A stretch of 64,000 nucleotides of DNA from Chryseobacterium cucumeris (GCF_001593385.1 NZ_LUVZ01000043.1:310001-374000), one strand, 5' to 3'. Numbered from the stretch's first letter, positions 14,490 through 23,563 are shown. A program made the numbers and translations. Notes: generated from the letters alone by a model not told the origin.

Positions 14490-16670
14490 ATGAAAAACTT
14501 AATATTTGTCATTATTGCTATTTTATACGTACTTCCCGTAAAGGCTCAAAAAAACAATTTAGCACCTTCAAAACCTGTTACAGAAAATTATTTTGGAACT
14601 AAAATAATAGATGAATATAGAAACCTTGAGGATCTTCAAAACGCAGGAACTATAAATTGGATGCAGTCTCAAACCAATTATACCAATTCTATATTAAATC
14701 AAATTCCTAAAAAAAACTATTATGTTGAAAAAAGGTTAGAATTTGACAGAAGGCAGGGGTACTCTATATCAGATTTTGAAATTACCGATAATGACAAATA
14801 TTTTTATTTAAAGAAAAATGGTGATGAAAAGATTGCAAGATTATATTATAAGGAAGGCTTTTTAGGCCAAGAAGTATTGCTATATGATCCTGCTATGTAT
14901 AAAGAGAATAACGGAAGTCATTCTTTTGTTATCAATTATATAAGTCCATCTTCGGATGGCAGTAAAATAGCTGTTTCCATGTCTGAAAAAGGAAAAGAAT
15001 TATCAGAAATAATTATCCTGGATGTAAAAACGAAATATGTACATCCTGAGATTATTACCAACTCTGCACCCGCTACTTTCGATGGAATAAAATGGATAGA
15101 TGATAATACGGGGTTTATCTATGTCGAGTTTTCTACAACTGACCCAACATCTCAAAACTTTTATAAAAATACAAGAACTGTATTCTATAAAATTGGAACT
15201 GATCCTAATAAATCGGTTGACGTTTTTTCTGCTAAAAACAATCCTGATCTACATATTACCGAAGATCAATTTCCTATCATTTTAGACTTTAGTGCTGATG
15301 ATCAATACTATATTGGCATGTTGGTTGATTTCCAGTCTTATAGAAAAACATTTATCATTCGTAAACAGGATTTATTATCAGGTAAAAAAAATTGGAGATT
15401 ATTTTCCAATTCGGACGATAAAGCTAAAAGTTTAACTTTTCAAAAAGATAAAATATTTTTTATATCAGGTTACAATACTTCTCTCAATAAGCTATGTAAA
15501 ACCAGTATTATCAATCCTGACTTTAAGAATGGTGAAGTTTTGATTCCTGAAAAAAAAGACGAAATTATTAAAAGCTATACCATCACAAAAGATGGTATTT
15601 ATTATACCACTACAAAAAACGGAGTAGAAGCTAAACTATACTTATATAAAAACGGACAAAATCATTCTATTGAGCTTCCCTATCCATCCGGAGATATTAA
15701 TTTAAGAGGCAAAGGAGAAAATCATTCTGATATCTGGATAACTTGCTCCGGCTGGGCCAATGATGAGCAAAGATTTAAATATGACCTAAAGACCAATTCT
15801 TTCAAGCCAGAAAATCTTACCCCTATTACTAAATATCCCGAGTTTCAGGATATTATTGTTAATGAAATCATCGTGAAATCAAGAGATGGACAAGAAATCC
15901 CGGTATCCTTACTATATAATAAAAACATCAAAAAAGATGGTAAGAATATGACTCTTATTAGCAGCTATGGTTCTTATGGTATTTCTAATAATCCCTATTT
16001 TTCCCCCACCTATTTATTATGGGTTCAACAAGGTGGTGTAGTTGCAATAGCTCATGTAAGAGGAGGAGGAGAAAAAGGAGAAGAATGGCGCTTAGGAGGA
16101 TATAAAGAAACTAAACCCAATACCTGGAGGGATCTAATAGATTGTACAGAATATCTGATAAAAGAAAAATATACCTCACAAGAAAAAGTAGCGATTTGGG
16201 GTTCCAGTGCCGGAGGAATTACTGTAGGGAGAGCCATGACGGAGAGACCTGACCTCTTTAAAGTAGTTATTGCAGAAGTAGGAGTAATGAATCCGTTAAG
16301 AGATGAAATAACCCCTAATGGCCAGCCCAAAGAATTCGGAACGGTTAACGATCCAAAAGAATTCAAAAGTTTGCTGGAAATGGATGCTTATCAGCATATT
16401 AAAAAAGGAGAAAAGTATCCTGCTACTTTTATAACCGGAGGGATAAACGACCAGCGGGTTATAGTCTGGGAACCCGTAAAATATGCTGCTAAACTAATGT
16501 TTAATGATGCTTCTTCCAATCCTCAGTTATTAAAAATAGATTTTGAAGGAGGTCATGGAAATAATGTTGCAGTAGATCAAAGATATACTAATATTGATGA
16601 TATATTTACTTTTGCATTTTGGCAATTAGGCCATCCCGACTACCGACCAAAAGAACAAATAAAAAATTAG
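14490..16670 (+). CDS. Secreted prolyl-oligopeptidase family (S9) peptidase in RiPP cluster
   Basis: A protein of 726 residues with a signal peptide (MKNLIFVIIAILYVLPVKAQ). A propeller domain (about 30-450) precedes the alpha/beta-hydrolase domain. The catalytic triad is readable: S573 in WGSSAGG, D654 in NDQRV and H689 in EGGHGN. VAIAHVRGGGEKGEEWR is the conserved block before the catalytic serine. Prolyl oligopeptidases cut short peptides after proline. In other RiPP clusters S9 enzymes remove or trim leaders. Here the enzyme is exported, so it would act on peptide already outside the cytoplasm. Its stop codon abuts the start of the dehydratase gene (TAG then ATG), showing tight coupling. 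Confidence 0.9.
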   Translation: MKNLIFVIIAILYVLPVKAQKNNLAPSKPVTENYFGTKIIDEYRNLEDLQNAGTINWMQSQTNYTNSILNQIPKKNYYVEKRLEFDRRQGYSISDFEITDNDKYFYLKKNGDEKIARLYYKEGFLGQEVLLYDPAMYKENNGSHSFVINYISPSSDGSKIAVSMSEKGKELSEIIILDVKTKYVHPEIITNSAPATFDGIKWIDDNTGFIYVEFSTTDPTSQNFYKNTRTVFYKIGTDPNKSVDVFSAKNNPDLHITEDQFPIILDFSADDQYYIGMLVDFQSYRKTFIIRKQDLLSGKKNWRLFSNSDDKAKSLTFQKDKIFFISGYNTSLNKLCKTSIINPDFKNGEVLIPEKKDEIIKSYTITKDGIYYTTTKNGVEAKLYLYKNGQNHSIELPYPSGDINLRGKGENHSDIWITCSGWANDEQRFKYDLKTNSFKPENLTPITKYPEFQDIIVNEIIVKSRDGQEIPVSLLYNKNIKKDGKNMTLISSYGSYGISNNPYFSPTYLLWVQQGGVVAIAHVRGGGEKGEEWRLGGYKETKPNTWRDLIDCTEYLIKEKYTSQEKVAIWGSSAGGITVGRAMTERPDLFKVVIAEVGVMNPLRDEITPNGQPKEFGTVNDPKEFKSLLEMDAYQHIKKGEKYPATFITGGINDQRVIVWEPVKYAAKLMFNDASSNPQLLKIDFEGGHGNNVAVDQRYTNIDDIFTFAFWQLGHPDYRPKEQIKN

Positions 16671-18899
16671 ATGTCACGCTTCCCTTATCATTTTTTTAAT
16701 GAGTATATAGTACGAACCCCTTTATTCTCACTAAAGAGCTTTCAGGAACAACTTAGTCAAGATGAAATTTCAGATAAAAACTTAAAAGAGATTTTTAACA
16801 ATCCTGTTTTTAGGGAGGCTATCTATCTTGCCTCCTCTCATCTATATGAAAAGTTTGACAAATGGCTCAGCTCAGAAAAACCATTATCATCCAAAGAGTT
16901 TCATAAACTCAAAAATACCCTTCTAAAATATTATAGCCGAATGAGTACCCGTTGTACTCCATTCGGCTTATTTTCTGGTATAGGATTAGGAGAATTTTCT
17001 TTAGAAGCATCAAAATTTTCCGACAACACAACAGGATACCAACTACCTACTGATCAATTAGTACGGGATACCAGATTAGATATGCATTTTCTTGTTTCTC
17101 TTGCACAATACTTTACACAACTACCCATAGTAAAGAATAAGCTTTTATTTTTTCCTAATAACAGCATCTATAAAATAGGTAATAGAATTCGATATATAGA
17201 ATATCAATATACAGGAGGAAAAAGAGAATACATTATTTCCTCGGCTCCAATATCTGCAGAGTTACAGCAAATAATAAATTTTTCAAAACAAGGTAAAACC
17301 ATTAGTGAAATTTCTCATATCCTGCTTAATGAAGAGATAACAGAAGATGAAGCAAGAGAATTTGTAGAAGAATTGATTGCTAATCAGGTTCTGGTAAGTG
17401 AGCTTGAACCTAATGTATCAGGAACTGATTTTTTAAATACTATTATTACTGTTCTAAATAGATTAAAAATAAAAAATGAAACTGATATTTTACTTTCTTT
17501 AAAGAATAACTTGGAGAAACTGGATTTAAATATTGGTAATCCTACTATATTATACGATGAAATCAGAGATCTGATACAATCGTTCACTATGGAGTGTGAA
17601 CAAAAATATCTTTTTCAGACGGATCTCTATAATATCTCTCCTTTTTACTTATCCCCAAGTTGGAAAAAACAATTAAAAACAGGAATAAGTTTTCTGAATA
17701 AAATCACTTTAACACAAAAGGAAAATCAATTTTCCAGATTTAAAAAAGCTTTTGTCGAAAAGTTTGATACTCAGGAAATGCCTCTGCTATATGTCTTAGA
17801 TACTGAAATAGGTATAGGATATAAGCAAAATACATCTTCAAAAGGCATTCATCCTTATATAGAAGATTTAATACTCCCTATTTCACAGGAAAAACAAAAT
17901 AAAAATCTTGAGCTTACTCCGATCCAGATAATACTTAATGAAAAGTTACAGGAAGCTCTACTAGATAACCAATATAGTATAGAACTAACTGATCCGGATT
18001 TTGAAGATTTCCAGGAAAACTGGGATAATATGCCTGATACCACCTCTATCATGGCAGAAATAATTTCTGAAAATAATCAGGAAAAAATATTCTTAAATGC
18101 AAGCACAGGAACTAGTGCCGGCACTCTTTTGGGGCGATTCTGTTCTGAAAAATCAAAAGTACAGAATCTTATCAAAAACATTGCTGAAAAGGAAAAAGAA
18201 CTCAACTCTGACGTGATCTTAGCTGAAATCATTCACTTACCTGAAGCAAGGATAGGAAATATAATAAGAAGACCTACTTTGAGAACGTATGAAATTCCTT
18301 ATTTAGCTCAATCTTTATTGCCTCAAGAAAATCAGATATCTACAGAGGATTTATATATTTCTTTAAAAAATGATGAGATTATTTTACGTTCAAAAAAACT
18401 AAATAGGAGGGTTATTCCTTATCTCACAAACGCCCATAATTACTATACCAATACATTACCTGTCTATCATTTCTTATCAGATTTACATACACAGAATATC
18501 AAACCCGGGCTTTATTTTAACTGGGGCGACTTAGAATATATTTATACATTTTTGCCAAGGGTAGAATATCGTAATATCATTCTTTCAAAAGCGCGGTGGA
18601 AGATTACAGAAAAAGATATTTTTTTGTTAGATCAATTAAAATTGAACAAAAAAGATTTTTTACAGGAACTAAAAAACTGGAGAAACAAAAGAAAAATTCC
18701 GGACTGGATTCAATGGTCCAAATTTGACAATACTTTAACCCTGGCTCTTGAAAATTATGATATGGCAAAGCTTTTTATTGAAACTGTTAAAAGCCAAAAA
18801 TCAATCATTATAGAAGAATTTTTATCGAATGAAAACGATCATTTCAGACAGGAGTTTATTTTTCCACTGTATAAAGCCGTAAAAGAAAAAAATAAGTAA
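16671..18899 (+). CDS. Lantibiotic dehydratase, N-terminal (glutamylation) domain protein of split LanB
   Basis: A protein of 742 residues matching the Lant_dehydr_N domain. The hallmark STRCTPFGLFSG is at residues 92-103. In class I systems this part uses glutamyl-tRNA to glutamylate Ser and Thr of the precursor. The glutamate-eliminating domain, usually fused at the C-terminus in LanB enzymes of about 1000 residues, is a separate gene immediately downstream. Split LanB pairs are known from Bacteroidota, for example the pinensin cluster of Chitinophaga. The start codon directly follows the peptidase stop. The AT content is high, like the rest of this cluster. No LanC cyclase gene is found nearby. 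Confidence 0.9.
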   Translation: MSRFPYHFFNEYIVRTPLFSLKSFQEQLSQDEISDKNLKEIFNNPVFREAIYLASSHLYEKFDKWLSSEKPLSSKEFHKLKNTLLKYYSRMSTRCTPFGLFSGIGLGEFSLEASKFSDNTTGYQLPTDQLVRDTRLDMHFLVSLAQYFTQLPIVKNKLLFFPNNSIYKIGNRIRYIEYQYTGGKREYIISSAPISAELQQIINFSKQGKTISEISHILLNEEITEDEAREFVEELIANQVLVSELEPNVSGTDFLNTIITVLNRLKIKNETDILLSLKNNLEKLDLNIGNPTILYDEIRDLIQSFTMECEQKYLFQTDLYNISPFYLSPSWKKQLKTGISFLNKITLTQKENQFSRFKKAFVEKFDTQEMPLLYVLDTEIGIGYKQNTSSKGIHPYIEDLILPISQEKQNKNLELTPIQIILNEKLQEALLDNQYSIELTDPDFEDFQENWDNMPDTTSIMAEIISENNQEKIFLNASTGTSAGTLLGRFCSEKSKVQNLIKNIAEKEKELNSDVILAEIIHLPEARIGNIIRRPTLRTYEIPYLAQSLLPQENQISTEDLYISLKNDEIILRSKKLNRRVIPYLTNAHNYYTNTLPVYHFLSDLHTQNIKPGLYFNWGDLEYIYTFLPRVEYRNIILSKARWKITEKDIFLLDQLKLNKKDFLQELKNWRNKRKIPDWIQWSKFDNTLTLALENYDMAKLFIETVKSQKSIIIEEFLSNENDHFRQEFIFPLYKAVKEKNK

Positions 18900-18910
18900 G
18901 ATATTTAATA

Positions 18911-19756
18911 ATGCAACGAACTTTTATCCCCGGAAGTAATTGGTTATACTTGAAAATATATACAGGTATAAAAACTTCTGATATAATCCTGGAAGAAGCC
19001 ATACATCCTTTAATAGAGCTATTTCAGAAGAACGGCTATATTTCCGAATGGTTTTTTATACGGTATTATGATCCTAAATCTCATTTGAGGATAAGATTAA
19101 AATTAAATGATCCCCAATACTACCATGAAATTCTTAACACTGCTCAAAATATTTTTCAGCCATATATAGATAGTGGAGAGATTTTTACCATTATGGTCGA
19201 CACCTATAAACGGGAAATTGAAAGGTATGGAAAGAATACCATGGAAGAAATAGAAACCCTATTTCACAAAAATAGTGAGTTCACGTTGGAGTGTTTACAT
19301 TATGATGATGAGGAAAAGATCATAGTCAGCTTGTTTTATATGGATGAGATGTTGAATAAACTTAATCTTTCCATCCAAGAAAAGCTGGAGTGGATCAAAT
19401 ATTTTAATCATACTTTTAAACAGGAATTTAATGCCGATAAAAAACTCAATAGCCAGTTAGACAAAAAATACCGCGAGTTTAAACCTAAATTTGTAGACTT
19501 TATTAATTCTAAAGAATTTTTGGAAGAAAGAAACTCTATTATTTATAATATTGAAGAAAAGAACACTGCGCTACAAAACATTCTTCATAAACATAAAAAT
19601 CAATCTTTAGAAATGCCTCTGCAATTCTTATTTCAGAGTATTTTCCATATGAATATCAACAGAATATTTGTTTCCCAGCAAAGATTATTTGAAATGGTTA
19701 TTTATGATTATCTAGTGAGATATTATAAAACGCTTGCTTATGAATCATTCTTATAA
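18911..19756 (+). CDS. Thiopeptide-type biosynthesis protein, glutamate-elimination domain of split LanB
   Basis: A protein of 281 residues, 11 bases after the dehydratase gene. It has the pattern of the SpaB_C / thiopeptide-type bacteriocin biosynthesis domain: SNWLYLKIYTGI at the start, WFFIRYYDPKSHLRIRL at about 45-62, and a C-terminal LFQSIFHMNINRIF motif with the conserved H-M-x-x-N-R block. In LanB enzymes this domain removes the glutamate to give dehydroalanine or dehydrobutyrine. Together with the preceding protein it makes a complete dehydratase. It is the last gene before a 386-base gap. Confidence 0.9.
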   Translation: MQRTFIPGSNWLYLKIYTGIKTSDIILEEAIHPLIELFQKNGYISEWFFIRYYDPKSHLRIRLKLNDPQYYHEILNTAQNIFQPYIDSGEIFTIMVDTYKREIERYGKNTMEEIETLFHKNSEFTLECLHYDDEEKIIVSLFYMDEMLNKLNLSIQEKLEWIKYFNHTFKQEFNADKKLNSQLDKKYREFKPKFVDFINSKEFLEERNSIIYNIEEKNTALQNILHKHKNQSLEMPLQFLFQSIFHMNINRIFVSQQRLFEMVIYDYLVRYYKTLAYESFL

Positions 19757-19828
19757 AGAATTTTTCAAAATACCCCATTCTTTTTCCTCAGTTTCCTGAT
19801 ATTATTCGCCGAAAAAAAAAACACTTTC

Positions 19829-19866
19829 CAATAGTATCCTATAAATTCTTATGCAGGATACTATTG
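19829..19866. repeat. 12-bp perfect inverted repeat with 14-base loop
   Basis: CAATAGTATCCT at 19829-19840 is matched by AGGATACTATTG at 19855-19866. No U tract follows on either strand, so a simple terminator is doubtful. It lies in the 386-base gap between the RiPP genes and the SDP-like operon and may be an mRNA hairpin or a regulator site. Confidence 0.6.
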
Positions 19867-19918
19867 AAAACACAACAGACTAGCAAACAATAATTTACAC
19901 AACATTCAATTCTCATTT

Positions 19919-19963
19919 AAATTTATAAATCCATAAGGATTTTCATCCAAAATTTATAAATCC
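19919..19963. repeat. Two direct copies of AAATTTATAAATCC, 31 bp apart
   Basis: The 14-mer occurs at 19919-19932 and 19950-19963, about three helical turns apart, just upstream of the candidate promoter at 19977-20007. Between the copies is a small GGAT...ATCC hairpin. The spacing and position fit a tandem operator for the SDP-like operon. This is inference; AT-rich sequence can repeat by chance. Confidence 0.4.
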
Positions 19964-19976
19964 CACTATACTTTTC

Positions 19977-20007
19977 TTGTATCATCGAAAAAGCACACGC
20001 ATCTTTG
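19977..20007 (+). promoter_or_regulatory. Candidate promoter of the SDP-like peptide operon
   Basis: A TTG (19977-19979) and CATCTTTG (20000-20007, one mismatch to TAnnTTTG) are separated by 20 bases, within the usual 17-23 range for Bacteroidota sigma factors. It would leave a 5' leader of about 130 bases before the peptide gene. The remaining gap between 19757 and 20142 shows no other gene. Confidence 0.45.
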
Positions 20008-20142
20008 CCTTGGTTAGAAACACAAATAATCTTAACCTTTTTATATCTGCGCAATATAAAAATGAAACAAGCCTGATCAGCAGAAAACCCATGTCAGGGA
20101 TTATATGACAAAATTAATTATCATAAAAAAAACAAAATTATC

Positions 20143-20415
20143 ATGAACAAAAAAATCAGAAACTCAGTTTTCGCAGGTGGAATGGCATTCGTATTTGCAT
20201 TAAATTTTTTAGTACCTAATGTAGTTAAAGCACAAGGTATCGCCTATGGAGATCAAGTACAGTCTTCTAACACTTCACGCCAGGCGCTTCCTCCAGGTTC
20301 AAGTGTATCTGCTGTTGCCGGCACCGTTCTTCTTGCTGTAATGGTTGTTTCAGCTCTAGTAGATGGTCTTCACGCAACAGATGATGTTTCAGCAAACATC
20401 CAGAACTTAGACTAA
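20143..20415 (+). CDS. Secreted hydrophobic peptide, candidate SdpC-like toxin precursor
   Basis: A protein of 90 residues. It has a classical signal peptide (MNKKIRNSVFAGGMAFVFAL, then NFLVPNVVKA cleaved before Q). The exported part is about 59 residues. A polar N-terminal stretch (QGIAYGDQVQSSNTSRQ) is followed by a very hydrophobic helix (SAVAGTVLLAVMVVSALVDG) and an acidic tail. It has no cysteine, unlike the Bacillus SDP toxin. It is followed by a strong terminator and then SdpA- and SdpB-like genes, which in Bacillus subtilis mature the secreted SdpC precursor. The toxin role is inferred from this context, not from similarity. Confidence 0.8.
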   Translation: MNKKIRNSVFAGGMAFVFALNFLVPNVVKAQGIAYGDQVQSSNTSRQALPPGSSVSAVAGTVLLAVMVVSALVDGLHATDDVSANIQNLD

Positions 20416-20424
20416 TAATGATTT

Positions 20425-20455
20425 AATGGCTCATTAATACAATGAGCCATTTTTA
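20425..20455 (+). terminator. Strong intrinsic terminator or attenuator after the peptide gene
   Basis: AATGGCTCATT pairs perfectly with AATGAGCCATT (11 bp, 5-base loop), followed by a short T run. The downstream genes begin 13 bases later with no obvious promoter of their own. Partial read-through would make the peptide message abundant and the maturation genes scarce. Confidence 0.75.
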
Positions 20456-20467
20456 TTCCTGACAGTT

Positions 20468-21106
20468 ATGAAAAAAGCAATTAAAATATTTATCGTTACC
20501 TGTGTATCAATTTATTGGCTTTTTACATTTTTATACAATTCACCCAATAATTTTATAAAGATTGAGTATCAAAAAGAAATGAAACTATTTTCTACTTTTT
20601 TTGCTCAAAAATGGAGTTTTTTTGCCCCTCCACCACAATTTAACTACAAACTTTATTTTACCTATCTGGATGAGAATAAAAATGAAATTGCTGCTTTCGA
20701 AGTCTATTCTTCAATTATAGAATCAAAACGAAATACAAGGCCATTTAATGGCAGAGCCGAGATGGTAGACTATACAATTTATGGATCTATCGAAGGTATC
20801 GTTAATACAATAGTGAAAGAAAGAACTGAAATAAATACTACACAACCCGAGCTAAATCTTCACAATGCCAATCTTCTGGCAGTACAAAGACTCAATGAAA
20901 ATCCTGAACAAGTTCAAGGTTTTCTCCTTTTAAAAGACTATGCGAAGATTGTTGGAAAAGATAAAATGTCTGCCGAAAAGTTAAAGACAGTAAAATATGT
21001 AACGATAAACATAAATTCTGAGGAAATTAAAAAATTTGCTAATAGAGAAAGTAAAAAGCCAAATGTAGAATCTAAAGTAATTGCTTTCAATCCTTATCCT
21101 TTTTAA
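20468..21106 (+). CDS. SdpA-like maturation protein
   Basis: A protein of 212 residues with one N-terminal membrane segment (IKIFIVTCVSIYWLFTFLY) followed by a soluble, presumably extracytoplasmic domain. FFAQKWSFFAPPP at about 45-57 matches the conserved Q-x-W-x-(L/F)-F-A-P-x-P block of SdpA and related DUF5819 proteins. In Bacillus subtilis SdpA and SdpB are both needed to turn secreted pro-SdpC into active toxin. Here the gene lies directly before an HTTM protein, the expected SdpB-type partner. Assignment rests on the motif, topology and neighbour, so it is probable but not certain. Confidence 0.7.
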   Translation: MKKAIKIFIVTCVSIYWLFTFLYNSPNNFIKIEYQKEMKLFSTFFAQKWSFFAPPPQFNYKLYFTYLDENKNEIAAFEVYSSIIESKRNTRPFNGRAEMVDYTIYGSIEGIVNTIVKERTEINTTQPELNLHNANLLAVQRLNENPEQVQGFLLLKDYAKIVGKDKMSAEKLKTVKYVTININSEEIKKFANRESKKPNVESKVIAFNPYPF

Positions 21107-21107
21107 A

Positions 21108-22001
21108 ATGAAAAAACTATTCCACTCAAATCACTATATATATCTTTCGATTTTCAGGATATTGATATCAATACACGTGTTTAAAAAATATTTACAATTA
21201 TTTTTTAATAAGGATCTCATCACTGATGCTACATTTTTGAAAGGAGCACCTGTTAATCCAATATTTCAGTTATTTGGAATTCAACAATCCTCTATTTTTC
21301 AAAATATTAATATTATTCTTAGTGCTATAATGTTGCTAAGTATTTTATTTGCCTTTGGAATTTTCAGGTATTTCACTCCCTTATTGTTATATATTTCCGT
21401 AGAAATTGTTCAAAGAGCATATCCTTTTATATTAAATGGTGGTGATAATTTATTGAAATTTCTTTTACTGTACATGATTTTTACGGATTGCTACAGGTAT
21501 TTCACATTAAATAACAGTACCGGACAAAAAAAAGATAGTATCAGCTATTTTGTCAATCAAATATCCGTTTTATCTATAAAAATTCATTTATCTTTGATTT
21601 ATTTCGTTTCTGCCATATTCAAACTTAATGCTAAAGTATGGTTCAGCGGTGTTGCCACTTATTATACATTACAATTAGAAAGATTTAAGGGAACAGAAAT
21701 GAATAATATACTAGCAAAAAATGGGATTTTTGTGACACTTTCTACCTATATTACTTTAATGTGGGAGTTAGCATTTCCTTTTCTTGCATGGCATAAAACC
21801 GGTAAATACGTTGTGTTTGCTCTTGGAATAATGATCCATCTGGGAATATACATTTTTATGATGATCCATGATTTTGAAATCCTATTTATGATGTGTTATG
21901 GTTTTTTCATAAGTGATGAAGAATGGAAAAAGGCTGGAGTATATTTTCAAAAAATTGTATCGCTATTCAAAAGAAAAATATTTATTAAAGAATATGCTTA
22001 A
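21108..22001 (+). CDS. HTTM domain membrane protein, SdpB-like
   Basis: A protein of 297 residues starting with ATG at 21108, one base after the stop of the SdpA-like gene; the open frame reaches back to an in-frame TTG inside that gene. It has several transmembrane helices and the pattern of HTTM proteins, the family of vitamin-K-dependent gamma-carboxylase-like membrane domains that includes SdpB. FRILISIHVFKKYLQLFF, FILNGGDNLLKFLLLYMIF and HLSLIYFVSAIFKLNAKVW are the typical blocks. HTTM proteins in Bacteroidota often occur with DCC thiol oxidoreductases, and one is encoded at 24131 here. The stop overlaps the next start by 8 bases. Confidence 0.8.
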   Translation: MKKLFHSNHYIYLSIFRILISIHVFKKYLQLFFNKDLITDATFLKGAPVNPIFQLFGIQQSSIFQNINIILSAIMLLSILFAFGIFRYFTPLLLYISVEIVQRAYPFILNGGDNLLKFLLLYMIFTDCYRYFTLNNSTGQKKDSISYFVNQISVLSIKIHLSLIYFVSAIFKLNAKVWFSGVATYYTLQLERFKGTEMNNILAKNGIFVTLSTYITLMWELAFPFLAWHKTGKYVVFALGIMIHLGIYIFMMIHDFEILFMMCYGFFISDEEWKKAGVYFQKIVSLFKRKIFIKEYA

Positions 22002-22893
22002 GAGATATCTGAAACTGAGATTAAAATTATTACTTAAAGCGTCAAACCAAAGTATGGATATTGGTGTTTTAGTAAGTATAATACTTTTATTTTTACTTTT
22101 TTTTAAAACGAATCATAATGGCTATTATGCATTAATTTCATCAACTGTTTTATTTATCATTCATTTTACTCGAAAGGATATTAATTTTTTAAAAAATATT
22201 TTAGGAAAGCAATTCTATATAAGCCTTGCATTAGAATATTTGATAATTTGGATATTTATAAATTTATTTTTCGTTTTCAAAGAAAATAACTTTGCCTTTT
22301 TGGGAAATGGTTTTATATGCTTCATTTTACCATTATTAAAGCTTAAAAAATATTTTGCAAACCCAAGGTTTATCAATAAACTCCCTAATGCATTATTAGA
22401 GTGGAAAGCCTATATACGAAAGAATATTATAATTTTCTTTTCCTTTGTATTACTTTCCGTTTTCTTAGGATATCATCCTGCAACTTTGATAATATTAGGA
22501 TTATGCTGGCTACATATTCTTTTGCATGTTTATTCACTCCAGGAAAATAAAGAAATTCTCATTCTGCAATTCTCAAAATTCAGATTAGAAAAAAAAATCA
22601 TATACTCTTTTCTGATTTGCTTGATGATCTCCATTCCTGCTATAATCAGCTTTGCATTTTTAAATCCTCTACAAAAAGATTATATAATTTATTTCAGTTT
22701 TTATCTTTTTCTTTCAAATTATGTTATTATTATTAATAAGTACGTAAATTATAATGAAAAAATAAAGGTAACTCATATCAATGATGCTGAATTTTTCAAA
22801 TTTACACTTATTATTGGGCTACTAATTCCAGCAATAATTTACATTATAAACAATAGAAAATCAGCCTTAAAGAAAATTACAAAGTATGTTTAG
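21994..22893 (+). CDS. ABC transporter permease-like membrane protein
   Basis: A protein of 299 residues starting with ATG at 21994, overlapping the HTTM gene by 8 bases. The frame runs further upstream, but the overlap start is favoured by coupling. It has about seven or eight hydrophobic helices with little else, for example DIGVLVSIILLFLLFF and KIIYSFLICLMISIPAIIS. Its end overlaps the start of an ABC ATPase gene by 8 bases, the usual arrangement for a permease and its ATPase. The likely job is export of the peptide or self-immunity. The family cannot be named from sequence alone. Confidence 0.75.
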   Translation: MLKRYLKLRLKLLLKASNQSMDIGVLVSIILLFLLFFKTNHNGYYALISSTVLFIIHFTRKDINFLKNILGKQFYISLALEYLIIWIFINLFFVFKENNFAFLGNGFICFILPLLKLKKYFANPRFINKLPNALLEWKAYIRKNIIIFFSFVLLSVFLGYHPATLIILGLCWLHILLHVYSLQENKEILILQFSKFRLEKKIIYSFLICLMISIPAIISFAFLNPLQKDYIIYFSFYLFLSNYVIIINKYVNYNEKIKVTHINDAEFFKFTLIIGLLIPAIIYIINNRKSALKKITKYV

Positions 22894-23563
22894 TATACAA
22901 AATATCACCTTGAGTTATAACTCCAAAAAAATTTTGGATAACCTAAGTTTAAATATAAATGAAGGAAGCATATTCGGTGTTCTTGGAAGGAATGGTGCGG
23001 GAAAAACAACTTTATTTGAATCTATTTTTCAAAATACAAGATACCATGGAAAAATAGTATTACAAGACCAACCCATATATAAAAGAGATATTTCATATTT
23101 GGAATCTGAAAATTACTTTTATTCTTATCTGTCGGTTAACGATATTTTAAACCTGTTTATTCATGATAACGAGGATGAAAAGATAACAAGACTGACAAAT
23201 TTCTTTAATATTCCAACAGACGCTATTGTTGAAAAACTTTCATTAGGAACCAAGAAGAAACTTGCAATCCTTTGTAATATTTTAATTGACAGACCCATAT
23301 ACTTATTTGATGAACCATTTAACGGACTCGATTTTGAAAGTGTCGAAAAGTTTTATTTTATCATTGATGACCTCAAAAAAAGAAATAAGATCGTTTTGAT
23401 AAGCTCTCATATTATGGAAACTCTTACAAATTGTTGTGATTATATCGGACATTTACAAAATGGAAAATTCGCTAAAATTTACCTATCAGAAGAATACCAT
23501 TTAATAAGGACACATCTTACAGAAGATATTCAGAAAGATTGGGTCTCTTACATCAACATTTAG
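22886..23563 (+). CDS. ABC transporter ATP-binding protein
   Basis: A protein of 225 residues. The motifs are clear: Walker A GRNGAGKTT at about 34-42, signature LSLGTKKKLA (a variant of LSGGQ) near residue 120, Walker B IYLFDEPF and switch histidine SSHIME. The order and length fit the small ATPases of drug, lantibiotic or ABC-2 type exporters. It overlaps the permease gene by 8 bases and is followed 19 bases later by a small membrane protein. In peptide clusters such pairs export the product or protect the producer; the sequence does not decide which. Confidence 0.9.
   Translation: MFSIQNITLSYNSKKILDNLSLNINEGSIFGVLGRNGAGKTTLFESIFQNTRYHGKIVLQDQPIYKRDISYLESENYFYSYLSVNDILNLFIHDNEDEKITRLTNFFNIPTDAIVEKLSLGTKKKLAILCNILIDRPIYLFDEPFNGLDFESVEKFYFIIDDLKKRNKIVLISSHIMETLTNCCDYIGHLQNGKFAKIYLSEEYHLIRTHLTEDIQKDWVSYINI

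Noticed and set aside
14307..19756. Straightforward class I lanthipeptide cluster
   Set aside because: The enzymes fit, but the core has no cysteine and there is no LanC, so the label would promise rings that cannot form.
19919..19963. Start of a CRISPR array
   Set aside because: Only two 14-base AT-rich copies, no further units and no cas genes.
20143..20415. A second LanB substrate
   Set aside because: It has a Sec signal peptide rather than a GG leader, and the SdpA- and SdpB-like genes follow it.
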